A stretch of 64,000 nt of DNA. It comes from Pseudomonas arsenicoxydans (lineage in GTDB: Bacteria; Pseudomonadota; Gammaproteobacteria; Pseudomonadales; Pseudomonadaceae). Made by a program: the position numbers and the translations under genes. The stretch lies in contig NZ_LT629705.1 of NCBI RefSeq assembly GCF_900103875.1, forward strand, positions 1,316,501 to 1,380,500, read 5' to 3'. This document shows positions 16,932 to 27,180 of this stretch, in pieces; position 1 is the stretch's first letter, and each line of letters starts with the position of its first letter. The notes below the pieces were generated by a model. That model saw only the letters and a list, made by a program, of their open reading frames with translations, was not told the DNA's origin and searched no databases.

Positions 16932-18329
16932 TCAGGGGTGGGCAGGGCTGGCTGCAGCCTGCGGTGCGGGAAGGGGGGCGAGTTGCAAGGCAACATCAGC
17001 GGCGAATCTGCGCTGACCCACAGCGCGCAAGCTGAAGGCTTGATGTGTCTGTTCCACCTTGAAGCTGACCGGTTTTGCGTCCGGCGCATTGGGCAGGGTC
17101 AGTTGATGCACGCCTTTTTTGAGGCGCAGGCGGGCGACCAGCGTCTTGTCCGGCAGCGTGCGCCAGACGCGAGTGTCGGCATCCTCGCGTTGCGTTTGCT
17201 GCAGGATGGTTTCCTCAAGCTTCTCGGGCCTGTGTTTTTTCAGATAGGCCAGGTATTCGACATTGGACCGGGCGCGATGGAGCGTGCGCTGAATAATGCC
17301 CGGCATGTCGTCACGCAAGGTACGTCGCGACATGTCGCCGAAGCTGTTGAGCAGCGTCAGCTTGTGTTTTTTGCCGTCCACCATAACGAAGTCCACGGGG
17401 GGCGTGGAGGTGTCGGGGACGATGATCGGGAACGACATATTGGTGATGTAGGTTTCACCCTCGACATCCACCGAAATCGGCACGCGCACCGAGCTGCGAG
17501 CCGGCGCCAAGCCGGTTTGCACGATCAACAAAACATCACTTTCGCCCGCCTTGAGCGGGGATTTGGCCAGGTTGCGCAATGATTGTTCGAGCAGCGGCGT
17601 GCTGGGGCGCAGTTCGATGGCCTGTCGATAGCCCGGGGCTGCGAGGTCTTTCTCGTCCAGCGTTTCATAGACGAAACCGGCGAGGTAATGGCTGAACGCA
17701 CTCTGGTAGCTGTTCTTCAGCGCGATCACTTCGGAGGCGTCGAGGGTCGCTACCGGGTAGCCCTGAAGGTCCTGGTATTTCAACGCGCTCCCTTGATCCT
17801 TCGCCTGGTTTTCCAGGGCCAGGTATTGCTTGTCACGTTTGCCGGCGATGGAGGCTTCACGCTCGTGGGTTTTCTTGATCATGACGCGAGCCAGCTCCGT
17901 TTCGGAGCAGGAGAGGAGCATCAAGGCCATTTGCGTGGTCAGGGCAACTTTTTCGAAGTCGTAGCCATCGTACAAGCGCACTTTGTCGTTGGCGCTGTAG
18001 CTGTTGAATTCGGTGAATTTTTTGAAGGGTTCGAATCTTGGAGAATTTTCCCATCCTTCAATCAATCGGTCGGCGTAGTCCCAGTTTGCGTAACTGCCGG
18101 TTGAATTGCCGCTGAGCCGCAGTAATTCGCCTTTTTCCAAGTTATAGAGCAGGTCTCCCGGAGGAAAAGGATTGTTTCGATCGAGAACGGCCACGGCTCC
18201 ATCGAGCTGACCGGCCTTGAAATAATCGAGGGTCTCGTTCAGTTCGGCGTTGTAGTCACGCATGGTTGGACAGCCACTCAGTAGCAGGCACGCACTGAGT
18301 ACAAACATGAAGCGCAGGCGGGTGGCCAT
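16932..18329 (-). CDS. COG3014 family lipoprotein with TPR-like helices
   Basis: First gene of the minus-strand lipoprotein operon, 465 residues. A signal peptide ends at LLLSGC (Cys20). The N-terminal half is helical and TPR-like (FKAGQLDGAVAVLDR, LLYNLEKGELLRLSG, SHYLAGFVYETLDEKDLA). The C-terminal half is beta-rich. I recall this family as COG3014, uncharacterised and commonly encoded with YcfL- and LpoB-like lipoproteins. The arrangement suggests an outer-membrane complex, but nothing in the sequence defines the activity. Confidence 0.75.
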   Translation of the reverse strand: MATRLRFMFVLSACLLLSGCPTMRDYNAELNETLDYFKAGQLDGAVAVLDRNNPFPPGDLLYNLEKGELLRLSGNSTGSYANWDYADRLIEGWENSPRFEPFKKFTEFNSYSANDKVRLYDGYDFEKVALTTQMALMLLSCSETELARVMIKKTHEREASIAGKRDKQYLALENQAKDQGSALKYQDLQGYPVATLDASEVIALKNSYQSAFSHYLAGFVYETLDEKDLAAPGYRQAIELRPSTPLLEQSLRNLAKSPLKAGESDVLLIVQTGLAPARSSVRVPISVDVEGETYITNMSFPIIVPDTSTPPVDFVMVDGKKHKLTLLNSFGDMSRRTLRDDMPGIIQRTLHRARSNVEYLAYLKKHRPEKLEETILQQTQREDADTRVWRTLPDKTLVARLRLKKGVHQLTLPNAPDAKPVSFKVEQTHQAFSLRAVGQRRFAADVALQLAPLPAPQAAASPAHP

Positions 18330-18495
18330 TTGCTGTGTGTCTTCCTTGAAAATAAGCCGCCATGAGGCGGCAAATTATAGACTTGGATGATGGCACTTTG
18401 TTCCTGCACTTCAGCGGCCGCCGCAGACAAAGCTTGAGTGAATGGCATTGGGAGTGAACAATGTATTACTTCGTATTTCCAATTGAGATTCATTC

Positions 18496-20394
18496 ATGAC
18501 TGCCCCGTCCCGATTTCTGGCCTGGCTGGTGTTTCCGTTGTTTGCCTTGTGCAGCTTCAATCTGTTGGCCGACACCGTAGAAGGCGCGCCGCAAGCGCTG
18601 CATTTGCTCGACTACATCGGCGCGGATTACCCGAACACGGTGCAAGCGGGCAAGGTCATTGATGAGGGTGAATACCGCGAGCAGCTGGAGTTCATCAAGG
18701 TGTTAGAGGGCTTGATCGCCGCGATGCCGGTCAAGCCGGAAAAAGCCGGGCTGGAGCAGGGCATCAGCACGCTGCGCAATGCCATTGCTGCGCGTCAGGA
18801 TGGTGCGGATGTCGCCCGCCAGGCCCGCCAGCTCGGTGCGAAACTGGCCGTGGCTTATGAAGTCAGTCAGGCACCGATCATTACCCCGGATCCGACACGG
18901 GGTGCGCCACTGTACGCCCAGCATTGTTCGGTTTGTCATGGCGATGCGGGGGCTGGTGATGGCCCGGCCGGTGTTGGTCTGACGCCGCCACCGGCCAATC
19001 TGCGTGATGCCGCGCGACTGGATCGCCTGAGCTTGTATGCGATCTACAACACCTTGGGGATGGGCGTCGAAGGCACCGACATGCCGGCCTTCGCCGACCA
19101 GTTGGACGATCGTCAACGCTGGGACCTGGCGACCTACATCGCCAGCTTCAGTGCCGACCCGGTCGCAACCAAAGCCGAAAAAACCTACAACATCGCCGAC
19201 CTGGCCCGTCAGACCCCGGCCGAAGTGCTGGCCGCTGACGGCCCACAAGCTGCGGCGACCTTCCGTGCACAACGCGCACAACCGGCGCAGGTCAAGCGCG
19301 GCCCGGCGCAGTTGCTCGATTACACGGCCGCCACGTTGGACAAGAGCATCGCCGCCTACCGTGCAGGCGATCACGATCAGGCCTATGACCTGTCAGTAGC
19401 GGCGTATCTGGAGGGCTTCGAGCTGGTTGAAAGCTCGTTGGACAACGTCGACGCCAATGTGCGCAAGGACACCGAAAAATCGCTGATGGCTTACCGTCAG
19501 TCGTTGCAGGACGGTTTGCCGGCGGCCGAGGCGCAGCTGCGTCTGGACGCGGCCAAGGCCAAGTTGAAGCAGTCGGCGGGTTTGTTGGGCAGTGATGGCT
19601 TGAGCTGGTCCCTGAGCTACATCTCCGGCCTGCTGATTCTGTTGCGTGAAGGTCTGGAAGCGATTCTGGTGCTGGCGGCGATCCTCGCGTTCCTGCGCAA
19701 TACCGGCCAGCAATCGGCGGTGCGCAGTGTCAACGTCGGTTGGGGCCTGGCGCTGTTCGCAGGCCTGGGGACCTGGGCGGTGGCGGCCTATGCGATCGAT
19801 GTCAGCGGATCGCAGCGGGAATTGCTGGAAGGTGCGACAGCGTTGTTTGCCGCCGTCATGGTGCTCTGGCTCGGCGTCTGGATGCACGACCGTCGCCACG
19901 CCGCGGCCTGGCAGGATTACATCAAGAGCAGCCTGGTGGGCGGTGGCGGACGCTTCGGGTTTGCGACGCTGGCGTTCTTCTCGGTGTATCGCGAGTTGTT
20001 CGAAGTGATTTTGTTCTACGAGACCTTGTGGTTGCAGGCAGGGCCTGCGGGGCATAACGCGGTGCTGGCCGGTGGTGCGACGGCGCTGGTGCTGCTGGTC
20101 GGCCTGGCTTGGGTGATCCTGCGGGGTTCGGCGAAGTTGCCGCTGGCGTTGTTCTTCAGCATCAACGCCGGTTTGCTCTGCGCATTGTCGGTGGTGTTTG
20201 CCGGACACGGCGTGAAGGCATTGCAGGAAGCCGGCATCTTTGGCACTCGGCCGGTGGCGTTCTTCGACTTCGATTGGCTGGGGATCCACGCGGATGCGTA
20301 TTCGCTGAGTGCTCAGGCGGTGGCGATCATTGCGATCATCGTGTTGTATGGGCGTAGCTGGATGGCGGAGAAGCGGCGGGTGCCGGCTTCTTAA
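18496..20394 (+). CDS. cytochrome c / FTR1 family iron permease fusion
   Basis: Inner-membrane ferrous/ferric iron permease of 632 residues with a fused exported haem domain. A signal peptide (about 1-25) is followed by a helical region and a class I cytochrome c domain with C144-S-V-C147-H148. The C-terminal part (about 370-620) is a seven-helix FTR1 permease with the two iron-binding motifs R384-E-G-L-E and R499-E-L-F-E. The haem domain may supply the redox step done by a separate oxidase in yeast. The ribosome site before ATG 18496 is weak. A poor Fur-like match overlaps 18480-18498 but is not convincing. A REPIN follows the stop. Confidence 0.9.
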   Translation: MTAPSRFLAWLVFPLFALCSFNLLADTVEGAPQALHLLDYIGADYPNTVQAGKVIDEGEYREQLEFIKVLEGLIAAMPVKPEKAGLEQGISTLRNAIAARQDGADVARQARQLGAKLAVAYEVSQAPIITPDPTRGAPLYAQHCSVCHGDAGAGDGPAGVGLTPPPANLRDAARLDRLSLYAIYNTLGMGVEGTDMPAFADQLDDRQRWDLATYIASFSADPVATKAEKTYNIADLARQTPAEVLAADGPQAAATFRAQRAQPAQVKRGPAQLLDYTAATLDKSIAAYRAGDHDQAYDLSVAAYLEGFELVESSLDNVDANVRKDTEKSLMAYRQSLQDGLPAAEAQLRLDAAKAKLKQSAGLLGSDGLSWSLSYISGLLILLREGLEAILVLAAILAFLRNTGQQSAVRSVNVGWGLALFAGLGTWAVAAYAIDVSGSQRELLEGATALFAAVMVLWLGVWMHDRRHAAAWQDYIKSSLVGGGGRFGFATLAFFSVYRELFEVILFYETLWLQAGPAGHNAVLAGGATALVLLVGLAWVILRGSAKLPLALFFSINAGLLCALSVVFAGHGVKALQEAGIFGTRPVAFFDFDWLGIHADAYSLSAQAVAIIAIIVLYGRSWMAEKRRVPAS

Positions 20395-20414
20395 GAGCAT
20401 TCGCTACGCTCATA

Positions 20415-20478
20415 TTCGCGGGCAAGCCCGCTCCCACAGGTTTAGCGTTAACCTTGTGGGAGCGGGCTTGCCCGCGAT
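20415..20478. repeat. REPIN
   Basis: Two facing REP units (CGCGGGCAAGCCCGCTCCCA and its inverse) around a TTTAGCGTTAACC centre lie between the FTR1 gene and yaiI. The right unit ends only about 24 bases before the yaiI ATG, so it falls within the likely 5' leader. Confidence 0.9.
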
Positions 20479-20501
20479 GCTTTTCAAAAGAGGAAAACAC
20501 A

Positions 20502-20957
20502 ATGCGTGTCTGGATCGATGCCGACGCCTGCCCACGGGCGGCCAAGGACCTGGTGGTGAAGTTTGCGCTCAAGCGCCAGTTCGAGGTGGTGCTGGTGGCG
20601 GGGCAGCCGCAGATCAAGCCGGGCCTGGCCCTGGTCAAGCTGATCGTGGTGCCGAGCGGCCCGGATGCAGCGGACGATTATCTGGTGGAGTATGCGGTGC
20701 CGGGTGAACTGGTGATTTGCAGCGACGTACCGCTGGCGGATCGACTGGTGAAGAAGGGTGTCGCAGCGCTGGACCCGCGAGGCAAGGAGTTCGATGCGCA
20801 AAACATGGGCGACCGCCTGGCGGTGCGCAACCTGTTCACCGATTTGCGTGAACAAGGTCAGATGAGTGGCGGGCCAGCGCCGTTTGGCGAACGGGAGAAG
20901 CAAGCGTTCGCCAATGCACTGGACCGGATCCTGACACGGCTCACACGCAAAGCCTGA
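20502..20957 (+). CDS. YaiI/YqxD family protein (UPF0178, DUF188)
   Basis: Cytosolic protein of 151 residues with a PIN-like nuclease fold suggested for the family; activity unproven. The start MRVWIDADACPRAAKDLVVK is diagnostic, with conserved Asp residues DAD and, later, VICSDVPLADRLVKKG. The C-terminal part SGGPAPFGEREKQAFANAL also matches. AGAGGAAA about eight bases upstream fixes the start; an upstream in-frame ATG lies in REP DNA and is unlikely. The 3' end is followed by a perfect 16-bp hairpin. Confidence 0.9.
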   Translation: MRVWIDADACPRAAKDLVVKFALKRQFEVVLVAGQPQIKPGLALVKLIVVPSGPDAADDYLVEYAVPGELVICSDVPLADRLVKKGVAALDPRGKEFDAQNMGDRLAVRNLFTDLREQGQMSGGPAPFGEREKQAFANALDRILTRLTRKA

Positions 20958-20959
20958 GC

Positions 20960-20994
20960 CTGATCATTCCCACGCTCTGCGTGGGAATGATCAG
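20960..20994. repeat. perfect 16-bp hairpin of the TTCCCACGC repeat class
   Basis: The arms 20960-20975 and 20979-20994 are perfect reverse complements around a TCT loop, with a CATTCCCACGC core. No T-run follows, so it looks more like a dispersed repeat than a terminator, although it separates two convergent genes. The same core recurs at 42258-42392. Confidence 0.8.
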
Positions 20995-20997
20995 CGA

Positions 20998-21666
20998 TCA
21001 GTCGTCGTCTTCGTGGGTCAGTTCGAGGACGCGGTCGACCAGTTTGTTGATGCCCGACGCCGCTTCGCTGATCGATTGAGCCAGCATATAGGCCGGGGTG
21101 CTGACCAGTTTGCGTGCCTTGTCTTCAACAATGTCGGTCACCGCGCAGTCAGCGTGGGTCGCGCCCATCTTGTTCATGGCGGCGGCCGTATCGGCGTCAT
21201 TGCCGATGGTGCAGGTCACGCCAGGCCCATAAATCTTCGCCGCCAGCGCTGGCGAGATGCAGATCAGGCCGACCGGTTTCCCCGCTTCGGCGAACGCTTC
21301 GGTCAAGGCCAGCACATCTGGTTGAACCGTGCAGCCAGCGCCTTCGATGGCGAAGTTCGACAGGTTCTTGGCCGCGCCGAAACCGCCGGGCACGATCAAT
21401 GCGTCGAAGTCTTCGACGTTGGCCTCACGAATGTCCTTGATGTTGCCCCGGGCAATCCGCGCCGATTCGACCAACACGTTACGCGACTCGGGCATTTCGT
21501 CGCCGGTCAGGTGATTGATCACATGCAACTGCGCAATATTGGGTGCAAAGCACTGCACCTGGGCGCCACGCTGGTCCAGTCGCAGCAAGGTGATCACGCT
21601 TTCGTGGATCTCGGCGCCGTCATACACGCCACAACCGGAAAGGATCACTGCGATTTTTTTGCTCAT
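20998..21666 (-). CDS. elbB: isoprenoid biosynthesis glyoxalase ElbB
   Basis: DJ-1/PfpI superfamily protein of 222 residues, known in E. coli as ElbB/GlxB, with weak glyoxalase activity and a genetic link to isoprenoid synthesis. The start SKKIAVILSGCGVYDGAEIHE is highly conserved (parts: KKIAVILSGCG, VYDGAEIHES). The nucleophile-elbow region reads VGLICISPA with the cysteine in ICIS, and VPGGFGAAKNL is the conserved glycine loop. It is convergent with yaiI and separated from it by the hairpin at 20960-20994. Confidence 0.93.
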   Translation of the reverse strand: MSKKIAVILSGCGVYDGAEIHESVITLLRLDQRGAQVQCFAPNIAQLHVINHLTGDEMPESRNVLVESARIARGNIKDIREANVEDFDALIVPGGFGAAKNLSNFAIEGAGCTVQPDVLALTEAFAEAGKPVGLICISPALAAKIYGPGVTCTIGNDADTAAAMNKMGATHADCAVTDIVEDKARKLVSTPAYMLAQSISEAASGINKLVDRVLELTHEDDD

Positions 21667-21781
21667 GGGTTTTTCTCCAGATTCATGGCGTTAAATGTCC
21701 ACTAATTTGTCACTCGTTGCCATAGGGTTAATTCACGGCTACACCTAGCATCTGTCCTCAAGATTCCGATCAGGGCGCGTC

Positions 21782-23017
21782 ATGGACTTCATTCTGTATG
21801 CGGTGCCGTTCTTCTTTGTGTTGATTGCCGTCGAGCTGTTGGCCGATCGTTGGCGCGGGGTCAGCAATTATCGAGTCGCGGATGCGATCAACAGCATCAG
21901 CACCGGCGTGTTGTCGACCACTACCGGGCTACTGACCAAGGGTGTCGGTCTGGTCACCTACGCCTTCGCCCTTAAGCATCTGGCGCTGTTCGAACTCTCG
22001 GCCGACAGCGTCTGGGTCTGGGTGTTTGCCTTTGTCCTCTATGACTTCTGTTACTACTGGCTGCATCGCATGGGCCATGAGCGCAACATCCTGTGGGCCG
22101 CGCATTCGGTGCATCACCAGAGCGAGGACTACAACCTCTCCACAGCCTTGCGCCAGACCAGTACCGGTTTCCTGTTGAGCTGGATTTTCTACTTGCCGAT
22201 GGCGGTGGTCGGGGTGCCGCTGCTGGTGTTTATCAGCGTTGCGGCGTTGAACCTGCTGTATCAGTTCTGGGTGCATACGCGGCATATTCCCAAGCTTGGC
22301 TGGTTCGAGTGGTTCTTCGTGACGCCGTCCAATCATCGGGCCCACCACGCACAGAACGCTCTCTACATGGATCGCAACTACGGCGGGGTGTTCATTATTT
22401 GGGACCGTCTATTTGGCTCGTTCCAGGAAGAAGACGACAACGAGCCGGTGATTTTCGGCGTGACCACGCCCTTGGCGAGCTGGAATCCGTTGTGGGCCAA
22501 CGTGCAGTTCTACGCGCAGCTTTGGGACGATGCGCGGCGGGCTGAAAGCAAATGGGACAAGGTGCGGATCTGGTTCATGCGCACCGGTTGGCGGCCGGCG
22601 GATGTGGCGGCCAGGTACCCGATGAGCAAGCCGGACTTGAGCCAGTTCCGTAAATTCGAGGTGCCACTGGACGGGCGCCAGCAGCTGTACGTGGCGGTGC
22701 AGTTCTGTGTCTACATCGCGCTCGGCAGCTACTTGATGAATTTGGAGTCGCGTTTGCCGACCGCAGCGCTGGTGCTCGGCTGGAGTGCCGTGGCGCTGGG
22801 TCTGTTTACGTTGGGCATGGCCCTGGAGAATCGCCCGCAGGCGCTGAAGCTGGAACTGCTGAGGTTGGCGTCGAACGTGCCGTTTGTGTGGCTGGCGCCG
22901 CTGGTCGGGCTGTGGCCGGCCAGTGCGGTGGGCTGGGTCGGCTTGCTCAGTTACAGCCTCCTCAGCGGGATCGGTCTCTACTGTTGCAGAAACCGCTTCA
23001 CTCGACTGGCGTCTTAG
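21782..23017 (+). CDS. sterol desaturase / fatty acid hydroxylase family protein
   Basis: Integral-membrane di-iron hydroxylase of 411 residues. The histidine clusters that bind iron are visible: HRMGH (about 99-103), HSVHHQSEDYN (about 111-121) and SNHRAHH (about 185-191). There are four or more hydrophobic segments before residue 160 and a C-terminal membrane block (about 310-400). The substrate, a lipid or other hydrophobic compound, cannot be told from sequence. The last 20 bases overlap the convergent DedA gene. Confidence 0.88.
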   Translation: MDFILYAVPFFFVLIAVELLADRWRGVSNYRVADAINSISTGVLSTTTGLLTKGVGLVTYAFALKHLALFELSADSVWVWVFAFVLYDFCYYWLHRMGHERNILWAAHSVHHQSEDYNLSTALRQTSTGFLLSWIFYLPMAVVGVPLLVFISVAALNLLYQFWVHTRHIPKLGWFEWFFVTPSNHRAHHAQNALYMDRNYGGVFIIWDRLFGSFQEEDDNEPVIFGVTTPLASWNPLWANVQFYAQLWDDARRAESKWDKVRIWFMRTGWRPADVAARYPMSKPDLSQFRKFEVPLDGRQQLYVAVQFCVYIALGSYLMNLESRLPTAALVLGWSAVALGLFTLGMALENRPQALKLELLRLASNVPFVWLAPLVGLWPASAVGWVGLLSYSLLSGIGLYCCRNRFTRLAS

Positions 23018-23621
23018 TCTCGGCAGCCTTGGCCAGTTCAGCCTGCTCGTCGGCGTAGATCTTCTTCGCCAGACGGGCATTCTTGAAGCGTCGGCGCAGC
23101 CACAGGCACAGACCCAGCAGGAGCAGGGCGCCGAGCACCCACAGCTCGTACTTCTTGACGCTGCCCAGCATGCCCTCAAGCACGGCACCGAAGTGATAGG
23201 CCGCAGCAGCCAGCGCGGCGGCCCAGACCGCAGCGCCAATCCCGTTGAGCAGCAAATAACGTCCTGGCGGATAACCCGACAGGCCGATTGCCACCGGCAT
23301 CACCGTGCGCAGGCCATAGACGAAGCGGAAGCTCAGCACCCAGATGTCCGGGTGTTTGCGAATGTGTTCCAGCGCCCGGTCACCCATCAATTGCCAGCGT
23401 GGTTTGCGCGCCAGTAATTTGCGGCCGTGTTTACGCCCGAGGAAATACCACAGCTGGTCGCCGGCATAACTGCCACAGAAAGCCACGATCGTTACGATCT
23501 GGATGTCCATGTATCCACGGAACGCGAGGAAGCCTGCGAGAACCAGAATGGTTTCGCCTTCGAAGAACGTACCGAGAAAAAGGGCGAAGTAGCCGAATTC
23601 CTGAAGAAATTGTTGGAGCAT
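22998..23621 (-). CDS. DedA family membrane protein
   Basis: Inner-membrane protein of 207 residues of the DedA/SNARE-associated family, linked to lipid flipping and membrane homeostasis. Conserved features are FEGETILVLAGFLA, GDQLWYFLGR and the FRFVYGLRTVMPVAIG segment with its functional arginines. The tail after about residue 180 is charged. It overlaps the sterol-desaturase-type gene by 20 bases at the 3' end. Its start lies about 200 bases upstream of the hemB start, on the other strand, so the Pho-type promoter region is shared by divergent genes. Confidence 0.9.
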   Translation of the reverse strand: MLQQFLQEFGYFALFLGTFFEGETILVLAGFLAFRGYMDIQIVTIVAFCGSYAGDQLWYFLGRKHGRKLLARKPRWQLMGDRALEHIRKHPDIWVLSFRFVYGLRTVMPVAIGLSGYPPGRYLLLNGIGAAVWAAALAAAAYHFGAVLEGMLGSVKKYELWVLGALLLLGLCLWLRRRFKNARLAKKIYADEQAELAKAAETKTPVE

Positions 23622-23676
23622 TGTCTGGATGCTGGCGAAATGAACGCGCAGCCTAACCCTTCGTGCACATTCATGA

Positions 23677-24840
<1,164 letters not shown>

Positions 24841-24858
24841 CCCTCACAGGAACATTCC

Positions 24859-27087
24859 ATGAATACCGAAGGACTCACTGAAGTTGCCGTAAAAGACGCT
24901 CAACCCCTGGTGGAGCAAATCACCGAGACCCCGCCTGAGCTGGAGCCAGCTCCCGTCGCGGTGGTGGCCGATGCCGCAGCCGCGGCCGCGGCGCCGGCGA
25001 TTGCCATTCCCGGTCTGGATGACAGCAGCCTGTATATCCACCGCGAGCTGTCGCAACTGCAGTTCAATATCCGCGTGCTGGAGCAGGCGCTGGACGAGTC
25101 CTACCCCTTGCTGGAGCGGCTGAAGTTCTTGCTGATCTTCTCCAGCAACCTGGACGAGTTCTTCGAAATTCGCGTGGCCGGCCTGAAGAAGCAGATCACT
25201 TTCGCCCGTGAACAGGCGGGCGCCGATGGCCTGCAACCGCATCAGGCGCTGGCCCGCATCAGCGAGCTGGTGCACGGTCACGTCGACCGCCAGTACGCGA
25301 TCCTCAACGACATCCTGTTGCCGGAGCTGGAAAAACACCAGGTCCGCTTCATCCGTCGTCGTCACTGGAACACTAAGATCAAAACTTGGGTGCGCCGCTA
25401 TTTCCGCGACGAGATCGCTCCAATCATCACCCCGATCGGCCTCGACCCGACGCACCCGTTCCCGTTGCTGGTGAACAAGAGCCTGAACTTCATCGTCGAG
25501 CTCGAAGGTATCGACGCCTTCGGTCGCGATTCCGGGTTGGCGATCATCCCGGCTCCGCGCCTGTTGCCGCGTATCATCAAGCTGCCGGAAGAAGTGGGCG
25601 GGGCTGGCGACAACTATGTGTTCCTGTCGTCAATGATCCACGCGCACGCCGATGACCTGTTCCAGGGCATGAAGGTCAAGGGCTGCTACCAGTTCCGCCT
25701 GACCCGAAACGCCGACCTCGCGGTCGACACCGAAGATGTCGAAGACCTGGCCCGCGCGCTGCGCGGTGAGTTGTTCTCCCGTCGCTACGGTGACGCGGTG
25801 CGCCTGGAAGTGGCCGACACGTGCCCGAAACACCTGTCCGACTACTTGCTCAAGCAGTTCAACCTGCACGAAACCGAGCTGTATCAGGTCAACGGTCCGG
25901 TCAACCTGACCCGGCTGTTCAGCATTACCGGCCTGGACAGTCAGCGCGCCCTGCAATACATGCCGTTCACGCCGCAGATCCCGAAACTGCTGCAAAACAG
26001 CGAGAACATTTTCAGCGTGATCAGCAAGCAGGACATTCTGCTGCTGCATCCGTTCGAGTCGTTTACCCCGGTGGTCGACCTGCTGCGTCAGGCTGCCAAG
26101 GACCCGCATGTGTTGGCGGTCCGTCAGACCCTTTACCGTTCCGGTGCCAACTCGGAAATCGTTGATGCGCTGGTGGATGCGGCGCGTAACGGCAAGGAAG
26201 TCACCGCGGTGATCGAGTTGCGCGCGCGGTTCGACGAAGAATCCAACCTGCAACTGGCCAGCCGTCTGCAAGCGGCCGGTGCGGTGGTGATTTATGGCGT
26301 GGTCGGCTTCAAGACTCACGCCAAGATGATGCTGATCCTGCGTCGCGAGGCCGGCGAAATCGTGCGCTACGCTCACTTGGGGACCGGCAACTACCACGCG
26401 GCCAACGCCCGCCTGTACACCGACTACAGCCTGCTGACGTCGGATGATGCCTTGTGCGAAGACGTCGGCAAACTGTTCAGCCAGCTGATCGGCATGGGCA
26501 AAACCCTGCGCATGAAGAAGCTGTTGCACGCGCCGTTCACGCTGAAGAAGGGCATGCTCGACATGATTGCCCGGGAAACCCAGTTCGCCCTCGATGGCAA
26601 GCCGGCGCACATCATCGCCAAGTTCAACTCGCTGACCGATCCGAAGATCATCCGCGCGCTGTACAAGGCCAGTCAGTCCGGGGTGCGTATCGATCTGGTG
26701 GTGCGCGGCATGTGCTGCCTGCGTCCGGGCATCGCCGGGGTCTCGCACAACATCCACGTGCGCTCGATCATCGGTCGTTTCCTGGAACACACCCGGGTCT
26801 TCTACTTCCTCAATGGCGGTGAAGAACAGATGTTCCTCTCCAGCGCCGACTGGATGGAGCGCAACCTCGACAAGCGCGTCGAGACTTGCTTCCCGGTTGA
26901 AGGCAAGAAACTGATCATGCGGGTCAAGAAGGAGCTGGAACTTTACCTGACCGACAACACCCACAGCTGGAGCTTGCAGGCGGACGGTCGTTACATCCGC
27001 AACACACCGACCGGCAACCAGAACCCGCGCAGTGCGCAGGCGACATTGCTGGAACGTCTGGGCAGCCCGATCCTGGCTGTGCGTTAA
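24859..27087 (+). CDS. ppk: polyphosphate kinase 1
   Basis: Reversibly polymerises the terminal phosphate of ATP into polyphosphate at the membrane; needed for stress survival and motility in pseudomonads. It has 742 residues. An Ala/Pro-rich N-terminal extension (about 1-50) precedes the conserved start [15 protein letters not shown]. The phospholipase-D-like catalytic half carries HxK in THAKMML (His487, the likely phosphohistidine) and HLGTGNYH about 20 residues later. The C-terminal active-site segment [15 protein letters not shown] is present. It probably shares the hemB transcript and faces ppx across a terminator. Confidence 0.96.
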   Translation: MNTEGLTEVAVKDAQPLVEQITETPPELEPAPVAVVADAAAAAAAPAIAIPGLDDSSLYIHRELSQLQFNIRVLEQALDESYPLLERLKFLLIFSSNLDEFFEIRVAGLKKQITFAREQAGADGLQPHQALARISELVHGHVDRQYAILNDILLPELEKHQVRFIRRRHWNTKIKTWVRRYFRDEIAPIITPIGLDPTHPFPLLVNKSLNFIVELEGIDAFGRDSGLAIIPAPRLLPRIIKLPEEVGGAGDNYVFLSSMIHAHADDLFQGMKVKGCYQFRLTRNADLAVDTEDVEDLARALRGELFSRRYGDAVRLEVADTCPKHLSDYLLKQFNLHETELYQVNGPVNLTRLFSITGLDSQRALQYMPFTPQIPKLLQNSENIFSVISKQDILLLHPFESFTPVVDLLRQAAKDPHVLAVRQTLYRSGANSEIVDALVDAARNGKEVTAVIELRARFDEESNLQLASRLQAAGAVVIYGVVGFKTHAKMMLILRREAGEIVRYAHLGTGNYHAANARLYTDYSLLTSDDALCEDVGKLFSQLIGMGKTLRMKKLLHAPFTLKKGMLDMIARETQFALDGKPAHIIAKFNSLTDPKIIRALYKASQSGVRIDLVVRGMCCLRPGIAGVSHNIHVRSIIGRFLEHTRVFYFLNGGEEQMFLSSADWMERNLDKRVETCFPVEGKKLIMRVKKELELYLTDNTHSWSLQADGRYIRNTPTGNQNPRSAQATLLERLGSPILAVR

Positions 27088-27104
27088 CGCTGGCGTAGCA
27101 TGCA

Positions 27105-27136
27105 AAAAAGGGCGATCCATGTGGATCGCCCTTTTT
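27105..27136. terminator. bidirectional terminator between ppk and ppx
   Basis: A stem with core GGGCGATCCA / TGGATCGCCC is flanked by an A-run on the left and a T-run on the right, so it can end both convergent transcripts. Confidence 0.9.
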
Positions 27137-27180
27137 GTTTTTCACTGAGTAATCATGCCGAACCGTGGAGAGCAGAATCT

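Noticed and set aside
18480..18498. Fur box overlapping the FTR1 start codon
   Set aside because: Only about half of the 19 consensus positions match and symmetry is poor, so I did not list it as a site.
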